A stretch of DNA of 64,000 bases from Dermatophagoides farinae (GCF_024713945.1 NC_134677.1:3165001-3229000), one strand, 5' to 3'; positions 38,148-51,519 are shown, counted from the first letter of the stretch. Numbers and translations are program-made. The notes: generated from the letters alone by a model not told the origin.

Positions 38148-40986
38148 TTAGATTTCACCATTCTGTTCAATTAGATTTTGCTGTTGCATTGTATGCAATT
38201 TTTTATTAGTGACATCAAGACGAAACATTTCCGTTTGAAGTTCAGCCATACGATCGGATAATTCGCCACTATTCTGTGGTTCGATATCACTTTCACTTAA
38301 TTTTAATTTGGTCACATATTCTTCAATCTGGATAATGGATTGATAGAAAAAATTAATCATAAGATACGAATATCATCAAATCAAAACTTACCTTTGTTTC
38401 AAGTGAGCTTATCTTTTGCCGCAATTCGGCCACTAATTGCGTTTGTTCCAACTCCTTGATTCGTTTCATCATTTGCTGTTCTTTCATTTGAAAATCTAAA
38501 TCGGAAAATTTACTTTTTTCTTTGTTCAATAACGTATGCGCTTGCCGTTCTCGTTCGAGGACATCATCATATTGTTCTTGTAATTTTTTCATCTCATCTG
38601 CTTGACGTCTGATCTGGTTCATAGTGACATTGTTTTGGGTTTCAAGTTCCATTACTTTTTGACGTAACTCTTTCAAATCAGAAAATGCTTCAGCTTCTCT
38701 TAATTTTGCTGACATAAGTTCTGTTTTGAGTTTGTTTATTTCGGCTGCTTGATCGGAACTACGCTTAACAGCGTTGAGTATTTTCAAAGGACTTGACGTA
38801 ACCGACAATGAAGGTAATGGAGTTGAAGTTCCATTCAAGCTATTGCTATTTAATGAATTGCCATTTGAACCATTTTCCAAACTATTTGGTTGAGATGATT
38901 CGGCACTTTCTGGATGCATAGCGGACATATGTTCATTCCACATTGTTCGTAATTCAGCAATTTTTTCTTTCAATTCTTTAATGCTCAAATTGGCTTCAGC
39001 TTCACGTAATTTGATGGCTAATAATTCATCTTGTAATTTAGCTGTAGCGTGATCAGCCGGTAAACGACGTAAATGATTGATTTCTTCTTCGAGTTGACGA
39101 ATACGCTCTCTCAATGTTTTCATTTCTTCATAATTTTCAGCATCACGCAATTTGACAGCAATCAATTCCTCTTGTAATGATTCAATCAATTGTTGATGTT
39201 CTTTGTTTTCCAGTGATTGGCTTAGTTCCCGTTTTTCTTTCAGCTCTATTATATTATTTGCTGCTTGCTCTAATTCCCCTCGTAACTCTTGCTCCAATAA
39301 TTTTGCGGCAGCAAGCTCCCGTTTTATTACGAAATTATCTTCAGCTTCTTGAGCACGGCTTACTTGGCCCTGTATAAGTTTGTCCGCTAATTCTCCGCTT
39401 TCTTGTTCCAGATTATCAATCCTTTGTCGAAGTAATCGATTTTCAGTACGTAATCGCTTAATGAAAAAAGAACATAAATCAAATAAGAACTATAAAATTA
39501 TTATTATATATTATCGACTTACTCGCAATTCAACCAGTTCTTCTTGCTCTTTAGCTTTGATTGTTTGGTAGTCTTTGGATAATTTTTTCATTTTTTTCTG
39601 ATCATATTTAACATTGACAGCAAGATGAACTAAATAATCGGGATCGATATCGCATCGTAAAGGCATTTCTTTTTGAAAATATTTAAGCAAGCCTTCCATA
39701 TCAAGTTTAAGCAAATCATCACGGCAAAGTTGTAAGATTGCAATAGAAAGACGAAAAATTATATCAATGCCTTCTGATAAGAACAGATCCATTACTCTTG
39801 TGGATAAGTGGATCGGAAGATTAGATGTAAAAAGTGTAAGGAACCATGATGATGCAAACATTGATGTATGAAAGTTTTGTTGTTGAAAATGATTGTAAAG
39901 TTCGGGCAAAAGTTCCTGAAAAAAGAAAAATATGAGTAAATATAATATTATAATACAATTATATTAAACTAACTTGTACTAAGCATTCAAGTTGATAGAT
40001 ACAGAGACCAAGTTCAGCCATGGTTGGTTTGAACATTTCTCTAAGACGATAATCATACATTAAAGCTTGAAATACTGTAAAAGCATCTTCTTCAGGCATA
40101 TTCAACAATAGCAAACCAACGACAAAAGCACTTCCTTGGCAATATCCAACTTCAGAATCATAGATCGAGTATGCTTTCATGACATTAAATAAGCCGATTT
40201 GACCTATTGAGTCTTTTTCTTTGAAATATTCATGTTCGGGAAATGTTCTTGGAATGTCTCTTTTAATGACTTTTTCACATGGCGAAGAAAGTTTCAATAG
40301 TGGAGCATATTTTTCTCGTATCACAACACGGTTATTATGGACATTGCACAGCAATTGCCAGACTAAACCACGAAAATTGGTGGGAACGCCTTTACGAACC
40401 AAATCCTAAACCAACGACATATTTGATTAGATAAAAAATCATCTAAAATAATATATAAATACTACCTGAACAAGAGTTTTTTGTTTCTTGTAAATGTTGG
40501 CCCAATCATTGACTATCTGACCCCAAACTTGATATATATCATCGGCATTACCATTGCACAATTGATTCAATTGTTCTGAATTGCTTATTTCAGATGTCTC
40601 TGATGATCGTCGTGAATGATTCGATTGAACCGAATGAAGTGAATTCAATGATTTCATATCTGTTTCCAACAGTCTGTTATGGCCACCAAAAATTGAATGA
40701 TTATTAGTATACATAATAACAGGTGTAACTCTTTAGAATTGATTACTGGCGTCGGGCGTGTATCATATCATTGTAATTACCTGTTTTGTTCTTCAAGTTT
40801 TGCTAACAATTCAAGTTCTGCATTAGAAATTTTTTCCTTTGATTGCTGCTCAATTGATACTAGAAATACAGAAAAAAGTGAAAAGAATGCATAAATTATT
40901 CATCTCTGAATATATATGAATTCCTATGGAATGTAATCGATACCATTTTCATTAATCGGATCGATAGTAGTTGTAGCAGCAGCCAT
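38148..40986 (-). CDS. Evi5: Evi5-type TBC domain Rab GTPase-activating protein
   Basis: Seven minus-strand exons: 40944-40986, 40781-40859, 40466-40673, 39974-40405, 39523-39915, 38392-39456 and 38148-38327, all in phase, 799 residues. The N-terminus carries the conserved ELELLAKLEEQNR-LLETD segment. The TBC domain starts near residue 111 (VRKGVPTNFRGLVWQLLC) with both catalytic fingers intact: arginine finger IKRDIPR (Arg163) and glutamine finger YCQG (Gln200). From about residue 345 a long coiled coil begins (RLRTENRLLRQRIDNLE, ADKLIQGQVSRAQEAE), interrupted by a Ser/Asn linker (NGSNGNSLNSNSLNGTS). Evi5 proteins act on Rab11/Rab35-type GTPases in membrane recycling, cytokinesis and cell migration. 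Tail-to-tail with the chitin deacetylase gene. Confidence 0.96.
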
Positions 40987-42238
40987 TGGATATAAGATGA
41001 GAAAAATGATTATAATAATGTGAGTATTGACGTTTGGAAGTCAAAAAATATTCGACTTTTTGTTGATGTTGTTTATCAGTGATAATTAGATTTGTTAAAA
41101 TCGTCATTTGAACGTTATCATTAATATCCAATCAATATTTAACATGTTTTCATTTGATACAAGAGAAAAATTTGTTTTCGATAATGTTGCTGTTGTTGTT
41201 TTTTTTTTTGATGATAATAATAAATGGTGGTGGTTGTGGTTGATTATCATAATCAACAATATATAAGCCAATGTATCACAGTGTTGCAATTATAATTCTG
41301 TTTTATTATTTTAGTGAGATAAAAAAAATGAAAAAAAACAATGATTAAATCAATTGGAACAATTATATATAGGTTTTGAAAAAAAAATCGATACGGTGTG
41401 AAAATAATAGGATTCAAAAATATTTTCATGAATTCATTTGTATAAATTATGCGTGATTATATACATTAAAATCATTGAAATATACTAATTTTAATTCAAT
41501 TCACACACATACAGATACAGAAAAAAATTGGCATGTGAAATATTTGAATAATATTCTCAAAAAAAAAATCTCCCGTGATTTTTTTTTCATTTTTATGACG
41601 ATTATTATTATCATCATTATATTATGGCGTTGAAACATCATAGTGGATAGAATATTTATTTACAACAAACAGCAGCGAAAAAAAACAAAAACAGAAGCGC
41701 ATACAAACAATATAAAAATTATATTATATACCTACTTATAATAGAGAAAAAGAGAACAAGTTCCAGTCAAACAAAAAAAAAAAAAAAAATGATGCTTGTG
41801 GTATATAATATTTCATTATTATATAACTTGAATGATAAAACTATGAGGTCAGGTTTAATTTTAGAATCGTATGGACTGTTTGATATAACCATAAAAAAAT
41901 ATATATACAATTATAACTTCGAGAGAAAAAAAAAGATATGAAATAAAATGATCATCATCATCAAAAGTATGAGTAATTAATCTATTCATATACAACAGCT
42001 AGGACTAATCTGATCATCATCATCATCACCACCATTGATGATGTTCACGTATTGAAGGAAATATGAAATGTTTTCAGGGCAATTTTAATCATCATCATCA
42101 TTTATAATAATCTTGTTGTCAATATATAAAGACATAATTATCGTGGGTGATAATAATCATCAGTTTCATATATGAAACTATAAAACAAAAAGAAAAATGT
42201 TCGTGCTTTTTAGAAAAATTTTTGGATACACACGGACA

Positions 42239-42246
<8 letters not shown>

Positions 42247-42269
<23 letters not shown>
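42247..42269. repeat. (CA)n microsatellite
   Basis: An uninterrupted AC dinucleotide run, preceded by a broken ACACAT segment. Confidence 0.9.
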
Positions 42270-43365
42270 TACAGTGAAATTTTTAAATAAAGTCATATTC
42301 AACAACATATGTTTTATATATACAAACACAATAATGTCAGATATAGATCGATTTTTCTGATGATGACCAAAAAGTGGCAAACGTTACCACAAAACATTGT
42401 TTGCCTAAAGCCAATGTAATGAATATATTATATCAATATGTTGAACCAATCAAAAAAAAAAAATATATATATAAACATTCACATCATATACATTTATCAT
42501 GGGCACAATGAATATATACGAAACGCTGATTTACCAAATGTTTGATGATGATATTTGCGGATAAATCAATTTCAATTATTTTCAAACAGTATACAAAAAT
42601 TAAACCATGGTTTCTGTAGAAAAAAAATGAACAACAAAAATTATTTGTCTATGTGTGAATTTGTGTTTGTGTTTATACAAAAAAAAATTGATTCATCTGG
42701 TCGATGTTTTGTATTAGATATTTTTGACAAGCGAATGAAAAAAAAAAAATTTTTTCTATATTTTTTGCCTATGGATACTATACTATTCATCACATATAAC
42801 GGTAAACGAATCGAATGTATAATGTAAATCATGTTATTGTTGTTGTAATGAAAAAAAAATATAAACAAATCCATTACAAGCTTATTGGTCCATTCAAAGT
42901 TATAATCAGGATTTTTGTCTCTATCCTATATATGATGATGGAAATCATTTATTTTGGATAATCAGGAAATTATGCATTTTGATAACAAATAATTCCATCA
43001 TGATTCTTTGACACCTGTCATTTGGTATTTTAATTTCAATATAACAACAACAATGTACATGTAGATGTGATGCATCGTTTAGCCAATATGAATGTAAATA
43101 GGAATATTTAAAAAAAAATTGTACAATGTAAAGGCAGAAATAAAAACAAAAAAAAACAACAATCAAAATTTGAAAAAACAAAATGCCTAAAATATTCATT
43201 CATTCAGAACGAGATTAAAAACAAAAATGTCAACCAACAAAAACAACAACCAATTCGTCGATAACCACTGGTTTTTTCGAATGAATGAATGAATTATCCA
43301 AAAATAGGTTTGACAAACCATACATAAACACACCCGCAGAGTTTCATTTTTCATATGAATCAAGC

Positions 43366-43384
43366 TATATATATATATATATAT
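43366..43384. repeat. (AT)n microsatellite
   Basis: An uninterrupted AT/TA alternation of about 19 bases. It is self-complementary and able to extrude as a hairpin. Confidence 0.85.
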
Positions 43385-46121
43385 GATGACGATAAATACT
43401 CATGAAAACCGGTCAACAATCCACAATAGATTATGATTCAAAAAAAAGACATGGTGGTAAACGGGAAAATACACAAACACACAAACTTATGCAAGTGTGT
43501 ATATTATCATTATCATCATCATCATCATCATTTTCTCAATAAAAAAAAAAAATATACAGTAAGAGATAATTAGACGATCAGTTTGAGAAACCATTGTCAT
43601 TGTTTGTCCATTTATAACAACAAAGATAAAGATGGCAATGGAGAAGATCCAAATGATCAGACAAAGAAAAGACGAGGTGAATGAGGTCATTTTTTTATAT
43701 ATATATATTTCTATACCCAGATGAGTAGTTTAAAAGGGGCAAAAAAAGCATTATATGTATGGATCGAGAGAGAGAACCAGGTTTATATATTTTTGTTCAT
43801 TCAAACAATGTTGAACAACAACAGCAAGAAAAATCCTATTAAAGAAGAAACATTCATATAGAGTAGTATAGTAATATTAAATGCTAAAATTAAACTTAAT
43901 GGATATAGAAAAAACATCATCATTATCATTATTCACAAAGTAAATCACATTTATAGAGTGAATATAAACATGTTGTTAATGTGGTAACTGTCAACGATAT
44001 AGAAAGAAAGAGAAAATGTAGGAATTAATTGACAATCCAAAAACAAAAACAAAAAAAATTGAATGAGTTAACCCTTTTTTCATGAATACTGGACATGATT
44101 AATTTTTTTTTTTTTTTTTTGATAAAAAAACAATGGATAAGGCTTCAAAGTTAAGGAAAAATCAGGCCGTTTTCAAATCGAATCCATCATCATGAAAAAA
44201 ATGTTATAGAAATTTTTATTTCCAATTGGGGAGTGTCATCTATCGATATGTATGATATGGTTGAACAGAGTGAATGAATGAATGATGTTTTGCCATTTTA
44301 ATTTTTTAAAAAAGGTAAAATAGTGTTTGATTATTATCCGTGTTTGATTGTTATTTTGGTTAAAAATGTCTATCTGAGGGAAAATAACGAATGAATAATA
44401 TTAACTTTTTTTCATAATTCGAATAATATCATACGACGATCAATAATCGAAAATCCTCGATGCAATCAGTTTTTTTTTGCGAAAAACACTTTTTCACATT
44501 ATAAGATCACATTATAAATGATAAGGCAATGAATATGGTATATCGAATGCGGAAATTTTTTTTTCATTTGAATTATAAAAATCGAAAATGATCATCATCA
44601 TCATCATCGAAAAAAACGATGTGGTTAGTCGGACATTTAGTCAACACAGGCAGCTCAAAAAAAAGTAATCGAGACTGACGAGAATGAATCATCAGAAAAA
44701 AAAATAGAAATTATTCTCACCAGAAAAAAAGGATCATTGTTCTCAACAGAACAGAACGTATACATCAAGGTATGATGATGATACAGTCGGTATAAAATCC
44801 CGACTCTATCATCAATGATACACTGAGTCATCATCATTATTAATCCTTTTTTTTATTGAACAAAAAAAAGGAAAATTTCAACATTCGAGAAAAGAGAAAA
44901 ACAATCATTAGATAAATGAAGAATGAAATACAGTGGTTATATGCATTGGTTAAAGATGACAATTCATTTCAAGATGATGCATCCTCATATATGAAGAAGC
45001 TGTCATTGTCGAATATCATGGCTAGCAGTTTGATAAATTGAAAAAAATGGATCTCATGATATTTAATCAATGTACGTAATGCTTTATTATTGTATATCAT
45101 CAAAATAATAATTAAATCTATGTCCCAAAAAAGAACACGCTGATAAAGAAAAAATTGAAATGCCGTTGACCAAATTCAGCATACACACACATACACACAC
45201 ACACACATTAACCATAAAATTAAAGATACTGATTTCCTTGTTTTCATCACTCATAAACATCATTTGTCATATATCAATTTGGCTTTTTTTTGAAAAGCAT
45301 CTAATTTAACCCCAATCAAAACAAAGAATACTTGTTATCAGTCAAAGAAAATGGATGATAAATAATTATAATGATGATGATGATAATTGATTTTTTTTAA
45401 ATTAATAATAACAATCAAACAACACAAACACATACGTTTTAAACTTGATGATGGCGAAAAAATTTTGTAAATAAATCAAGATTCAATGTAACCATGATGA
45501 TGATAATAACAAAAACAAACAGACACACCCTTTTTTTAAATGAAAATTAATTTTTTCATAAACATTATTATCCATGAATATAATGTATATACACAGGAAT
45601 AAAAAATGAACCAGTTTTTTGTAATAACGGTATTATGGTCGTTGACTTTGTTAAAATAATATAAAAATGATGACGTTGAAATTTTAAGAATAATAAAAAT
45701 GCAACACATATACACAAATTCACAGAACAAAAAAACAAAACAAAACAAACATTAATGAATCGATGATGATTATGATTATCCAATAGATATATGAATATGA
45801 ATGGAAAAAAATTATCGATATAACACATTAGCACATATCATCATATGGTATTTTCATTTATGAATACAAATAATGAAACGAAAAAAAGAGAAGAAAAAAT
45901 GTTCGAATAACGGATATTCTATATGGTACGCACACACACACACACACATGAAAAATGAAATATGTCAACCATCAACAAATATATGCAATTCGGGAATTGA
46001 AAAAAAATAATAAAATTTAACCATAACTAAATCCAGAAAACGAAAAACATCAGCAACAATAAGCAGAAAGTAGGCAATTTTTTTCTCTCTTCTTGTTTCA
46101 CATTTTGGGGAAATGAACGAA

Positions 46122-46163
46122 TGGTTTGTTGGTTTGTTTGTTTGGTTGGTTGGTTGGTTGGTG
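46122..46163. repeat. GGTT/GTTT tandem repeat
   Basis: Alternating TGGT, TTGT and GGTT units, ending in four to five consecutive GGTT copies. Tetranucleotide arrays are rarer here than di- and trinucleotide ones. Confidence 0.8.
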
Positions 46164-48298
46164 TGTTTCAACATCAAACACACGCACACACACAAACACA
46201 TAGAGTGAGAGAGAAAATTAAAAGATAATTGAACAAGCTATGCGTAACATCAATAGATATACATTTTCTATTTAACTAGCTTGACAAGAACGAGAAATGA
46301 TTGAAAAAATAAAAAAATCTACAAAAGAGAAAATATGGAGGGAAATCTGGGAAATAGAAGAAAAAAGAGTCGAATCAACTAAACAAGCAATGAATGGATG
46401 ACTGGCTGGATCAAAACGAATCGAAGGGGAAAATCAGATGAAAAAAAAACTTGAAAACTTGATTACGCCTTGATGCAAGTTTGTTTCAGGTTATACACAC
46501 ATTTCTTTGGTAGATAGAATTGTATCGTGCATATATTATTATTATTGTTCATGAATGTATAGATGATGATGATGATGTAGTGGTGACCTCCGTAGGATAT
46601 TGTTATATCGAATATAACTAACTAATAACTAGCTTTTTAAGAATATAATACTTGTATAGTCTCCCGCCAACAATGATGTACAATCCAGCTGAATTGATCA
46701 TCATTATCATCAACATCTAACATCATCAACGACGACAACGACGTCATCATCATACAATTGAATTTTTTTTTCCAACAACAACAACAAAGATGTAATAGAA
46801 TGGATTGGACAAATCTCTCCCTCTCTCACTGTTTTTTTTTCACATTGGTTCCATATAGTTGTAGTGGTAACAAAATTCAACATATAATATGCACACATAT
46901 TAGCCATCACAAATTTTCTCTTATCCGAGAACGAGATAAATATTCGTGAAAGACAAAAAAAAAATGGACATTATCAGGCGAAAACAAATCTGAATATGAA
47001 AATAGTGAAAAAAAATTGACATTTGATTATAAATGAAAGATATTTTATACTTACTTTATTGAAAACTAAAGAAATCTTGATGTAAATTTTTGAACGAAAT
47101 AAAAAAAAGAAAAAAAATTTGATTGTAACGATTTTTTTTTGTTGGTCCACAATGACAATGTTGTTGTCGATCACAAAAACATATAATAATTTCAACTATA
47201 GTTACCAGAAAAAAAATCTGATGGTTTTATTTTTATACATATGTTATCGTCATTCATATGTATGATTCTTGGTCATGAAAAATTATTATCATTTGATTTA
47301 AAGAAACAATGACGGTCGCATAACGGTATCGATTAACTTAGACTCATTTGTGTGTGTTTGTATACGTTGTTGACAATTGAATTGGATCCATTATCATTAG
47401 CATTGTTTCCAATGACAACAACAGTCGATCTGGTTGCTTTGACAATCATCATCATCATCATCTGACAAGAGTAACGGATCAAGAATCTTGATATATACAC
47501 GAAACACGATTACAACAAAAAAAACATACACACACAGTTGAAATTTATCAAAATTTACAAATAAACACTTTTGATTTTGAAAACAATTGGTTCATCAAGA
47601 TAACCGTTGAATAGTTGCGTGAATTTATGAATTTGTTGGCAATGTAATGTAAGATTTAATTGCCTGAAATTTCTTCCATAAAATGCAGGCCGGATTATTG
47701 TTTTGAGTTTCACTTTCACTTCATATTTGCAGGGTTCTTGTTTCTATTTTTCTTCTCACAAGAATTCATTTTCCATTCACATTTTTAGCTGAAACTAATA
47801 ATACGGGGACGGTATTTTCGTAGCAGCGACACATTTAGAACAGAAAAAAATGATAGACCTGATTTATATAGATACAAAAATACAGAATAACATGTATTCT
47901 GAGACACAAAACACGCAGGGCGTTTAGGTTTCCAACACGATTCTGGTACTCTACTCTACTATGACAAACCAATAACAGAGCAAACATACATACATACAAG
48001 AATGCAGAATATTGATGACTGCATAATACAAAATAGAACAAGAATAAAATACGACGATGATTCTTACCGCAACCGTTGATAATTTTCTCCAACAAAAAAC
48101 AAGAATTTTTGGCTTTTACATATCTAACGCATGCGTTTTATTCAAATTCGGTGTTGTAGATTTATTTTTACATTTACTTCCACCATTTTATGAGTGGCAC
48201 TATGAAGATAAACGAATTCAAACAAAAAACAATCTAACCATTAAATCATGATTGACAATGATAATGATGATCATTGGTCGAAATTGTCGATTTGTCAA

Positions 48299-48320
48299 TG
48301 TGTGTGTGTGTGTGTGTGTG
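48299..48320. repeat. (TG)11 microsatellite
   Basis: An uninterrupted 22-base TG run. Confidence 0.95.
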
Positions 48321-48911
48321 CAATATTATTCGATTAATGAATGAATTACATTGTTAATTGAAAGATAATTTTGATTGTATCACATTTATAAATATATATG
48401 GCCATTTGCAATCATCCAATAACATGACATTAACGTTGACGTTTGTTTGTACACAAATATTGCCACGATACATACAAAACAACAATTGTTGAGCAAAAAT
48501 GATAATTCTGCAATGTGAAAGATTTAATTCTGATGATGATAATCTCACATTCTGCCATCTATTGATGAAATATAAGAAAAACTCAATGTTGTTTTCATTG
48601 CTTAATACAAGATGGCAGTAGTGTATATTTTTGATTAATAAAAAAAAAATTAAATCCAAAAAAGATAATTTGATAAGAAATTTTTTCAATTAAAAAACGT
48701 GTTGAAAATTTTAATGTGATGATAATGGTTTTTTTAAATATTTCAAATCATCATTTATTAACATGTAATACAATAACAATTAAAATCATACTACAATATT
48801 TAAATATTATAACAAAACATTCTATAAAATGGATAAATTAATAAATAAATTAATTTTTTTTTCACCACAGACATAATAATAATTTAAAAATTTAAATTGT
48901 TGCAATAATCC

Positions 48912-48935
48912 AAAAAGGTTAGTCCTAACCTTTTT
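48912..48935. repeat. Perfect inverted repeat, 11 bp arms, 2 bp loop
   Basis: AAAAAGGTTAG and its exact complement CTAACCTTTTT flank a TC spacer. Located about 320 bp upstream of the XTBD start codon. The right arm runs into further T residues, so on the plus strand it resembles a hairpin followed by a T tract. Confidence 0.85.
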
Positions 48936-48957
48936 TACTTTTTTTTCTGTGAATTCT

Positions 48958-48981
48958 TTTTTGTGTATATATACACAAAAA
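48958..48981. repeat. Perfect 24 bp palindrome centred on GTGTATATATACAC
   Basis: Twelve-base arms, TTTTTGTGTATA and its complement, meet without a spacer. It lies 22 bp after the previous inverted repeat. The AT core also reads as a TATA element on either strand, about 277 bp before the XTBD start codon. Confidence 0.85.
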
Positions 48982-49257
48982 TATTCAAATATATTCAGTT
49001 TGGGTTTTCCCGTTCAAATAGGATGTACTGTATTTAATAAAAGAATTTCGAATGGATTTTTTGTTTATAAACAATATTTTTTCGAATGTTCTTATATAAT
49101 TTTTAAAAATTGAATTACTCAATATTTGAATAGAAAAAAAGTAAGTATGAAATTCATTGAAATGATTTTGTGAAATATTTCCAGCAATTTCTTTAATTAG
49201 ACTGATAGTATTCGAGTTAACTGAACAACAGAGAAAACAAGTTAAAAAGAGAACCAA

Positions 49258-49581
49258 ATGTCATCGAATGATCAACAATACATTAAAGATGAACGAGAGA
49301 TTGACCAATATCGTAAACATTGGGAGATTGAAGATCATTGGCAAATGCGAAAGAGTTTTATGCTAGCTCATTATGATCATATCGTCAAAGATCGGCTCTT
49401 GTGTTATGCACAACTTTATGTCAATATAAAAGTGCTACAAAACGAGTAAGTACTTTGAAAAAATATGATTGGCATCAATGATGCTAATATATAAATGTAT
49501 AGGTACGACCAAGCATTAATGAATGAAATCAAAGCATTGGCATCGAAGATCCCTTTGGCTAATTTAAAATCAAGGCATTGA
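49258..49581 (+). CDS. CDKN2AIPNL: Small XTBD (XRN2-binding) domain protein, CDKN2AIPNL-like
   Basis: Two exons, 49258-49445 and 49503-49581, with a 57 bp intron (CGA|GTAAGT ... TATAG|G), give 88 residues. The pattern matches the XTBD domain: an HWEIEDHWQMRKSFMLAHYD segment (Trp, basic, aromatic, His), then RLLCYAQLYVN, a short gap, then the Tyr-led helix YDQALMNEIKALASKIP and a short basic tail ending KSRH. XTBD proteins bind the 5'-3' exoribonuclease XRN2 in the nucleus and stabilise or recruit it. It is slightly shorter than the human CDKN2AIPNL (about 116 residues) and lacks that protein's N-terminal segment. Assignment rests on pattern similarity alone. AATAAA occurs 17 bases after the stop. 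Confidence 0.75.
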
Positions 49582-49597
49582 CATTGATTCGAATAAT

Positions 49598-49613
49598 AAT
49601 AAAAATATAATAA
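49598..49613 (+). terminator. Poly(A) signals of the XTBD gene
   Basis: AATAAA at 49598-49603 and again at 49608-49613, the first only 17 bases after the stop codon, implying a very short 3' untranslated region. Confidence 0.5.
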
Positions 49614-50185
49614 ACATAAACATGTTTACTATTATGCTAATGAATCTATGAATAGGGTTCACCTTGAACTTGATCTTAAGTCATCGAAATAAAGCATCAT
49701 GAATGGCACGCAATCGTGTACATGCTTTTGAAAATATGGAAATGCCCACCTACCTAAATAGGACAATTGTCGTCATCAATAAGTTGAACATGTGGGGCCA
49801 TCGGCCATCATCTTTGAGATCATCGTAATTGGAGACAATTTTTTCCTTTTCTTGTTCCAAAGCAAAAGTTCCAGGAACTATATATATGGCCCTTTTTCTC
49901 TGGATGCATGTCATGCTTGAAAAGATTGAGATTATATCGTCCACTAACATGGACGGCTCATTTAGCTCATCTAAATCGAGGTTACTTGGCTATCTCTCCT
50001 TAGATATATTCCCTGAGCCTGCAAACAATTCAACAGACATCAACAACATTGAACTTAATTCATTCAAGTCAAATCACTCATTTCGTTTACTAGATAATTT
50101 TATTGTTATCGAGAGAGGTCATGGTTTTTGTCATTGTTTCATTTATATTTAAAAAACCGAATATATTGCGTCATATTATTGCACA
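49614..50185. other. Spacer with opposed unassigned ORFs
   Basis: Between the convergent XTBD and mpaB-like genes. The minus strand is open from about 50000 down to 49750 with a protein-like composition (RKRAIYIVPGTFALEQEKEK). The plus strand is open from about 49829 to 50152. Neither has a convincing start, splice context or family match. They could be 3' untranslated sequence of the neighbours, or a decayed gene. Confidence 0.35.
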
Positions 50186-51465
50186 TCATTTATTACCATG
50201 ATAAGCCTCAATGGCAGTTGTATAATTAAAATTAACATCAAATGGACATCGATCATTTTCGTAAGTTATATTAGGATAGCATTCTTTGAGGTTTTGTTCG
50301 TGAAATTTTCGATTAGCGATTGCTCGTTTCAAACGAATATCAGCAGCACGTGCCATTAACCGGTTAATCATTTGAGATTTACAAGCCCGATTGAAAAGGA
50401 AACCATAGATTCGGTAGAGACATCGCTCGCGACGACTTTGTAATTGATAATCAAATGGATTCAACTCGAGAAATAGTGAGCAATGACGCATCAAGGCGTT
50501 ATAGCTGAGATTTGGATTGATACGGGCCATTGCAATGTTGATTCCTTTACTCATTTCGACACCAGTCTTTTCACTTGCCGAACGAATTACCGGTAACCAT
50601 TCATGAAAATAGATTTGACGGCACAATTCAAATGTTTCTTCATCACTGCCCGAACATAAGTTGTATAGGTCATCGGTACCAAGACAATATCCGATGACAC
50701 GCCAAAAGTGGAACATGGCATGAAAGTCTTTTTCGCTGAAATTATGGAAGCCAAACTGATGATGGATAATATGACTTATTGTTAGATTTGAAAAAATACA
50801 GGTAGTTTTTAAAATTGAGACTTACCTGTTTAGGGAATACGGTCATCATGCCGACGAACGAGAATTGAGCATGACACATTCCATACTGTGGTATCCATAG
50901 TACAGTTTCACCATCTTCCTGTAATCCAGCCTCAGTGTTCATCCTATTGGAAACATTTTGATGCATTCCACGAACCATTCGAAGAGATCGATAAGCTTTG
51001 CTTTTCTTGTCGAATGGATCATGTTCAAACCAATTTGTCACATGTATCGTTGTTGATAAGTAACGAACGAATAGTTTGGATATGGTTTTGGAATTACCAG
51101 TCACCAATAACGGTACCAGCCCGTGTGTGAAATTCAACACCAAATTTAAACCAATCAATTGACTGATGGAAATTCTAACCACATTGATCAAGGAAGGGTA
51201 GTAGGGCAATAATGGCACTCATTGATCATTTGTTGATTCAATATAGACAATTAAGAAAGCACACTCACATCACTCGATATGTTTTGAACAATTTTTGTGC
51301 ATGTTCGAATGAGGATTTTTCAAACCACGGTGGTGGAGTTTCTGGATCAACATTATACGATACACCACGGGCAGTTTTACCTTTTGTAGAAATCATACGA
51401 CGACGAGCAGCTATTCTCTCAACCAATTCCGGTGATGGTGATGTATTTAAATCACAGTTCATCAT
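50186..51465 (-). CDS. DUF2236 / mpaB-type (ER-bound or latex-clearing-like) oxygenase
   Basis: Three minus-strand exons: 51269-51465, 50826-51174 and 50186-50755, in phase, 371 residues. The start is the ATG at 51465 (MMNCDLNTSPSPEL). A hydrophobic segment (ISISQLIGLNLVLNF) leads into RYLSTTIHVTNWF. The family core follows: VRGMHQNVSNRMN, the histidine in YGMCHAQFSFVGMM, the exon junction at FPKQ|FGFHNFS, and MFHFWRVIGYCLGTDDLYNL. The motif order fits arthropod proteins annotated as ER-bound oxygenase mpaB/B' or DUF2236, a haem-binding helical fold shared with rubber-cleaving Lcp. The animal substrate is not known. Exon 2 joins at a downstream acceptor (51175); the nearer AG at about 51219 does not keep phase. 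Confidence 0.85.
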
Positions 51466-51513
51466 GATGGTCAGGTTGCACAACACTATTCACAAGGAAA
51501 TGGTATATGTCAC

Positions 51514-51519
51514 TATATA
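51514..51519 (-). promoter_or_regulatory. Possible TATA box for the mpaB-like gene
   Basis: Reading the minus strand, GGTATATAGTG lies about 50 bases before the start codon, leaving room for a short leader of roughly 20 bases. No independent initiator evidence. Confidence 0.3.

Larger units (their letters stand above)
40987..48911. other. Gene-poor region upstream of Evi5 (about 8 kb)
   Basis: No supported gene. ORFs are short, low-complexity and inconsistent with splicing into any neighbour. Contains CA/GT arrays (42247-42269, near 45186-45207 and 45931-45948, 48299-48320), an AT array (43366-43384), a GGTT-type repeat (46122-46163), many CAT/GAT runs, and T/A homopolymers (near 41776 and 44102). 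It should include the Evi5 promoter and possibly leader exons. Confidence 0.55.

Noticed and set aside
39177-39377. Plus-strand hydrophobic ORF that looks like a membrane protein
   Set aside because: It is the reverse of the Evi5 coiled-coil exon, whose Glu/Leu codons read as Leu/Pro-rich on the other strand.
51175-51268. Acceptor at about 51219 for exon 2 of the mpaB-like gene
   Set aside because: It breaks the reading phase; the acceptor at 51175 keeps the frame.
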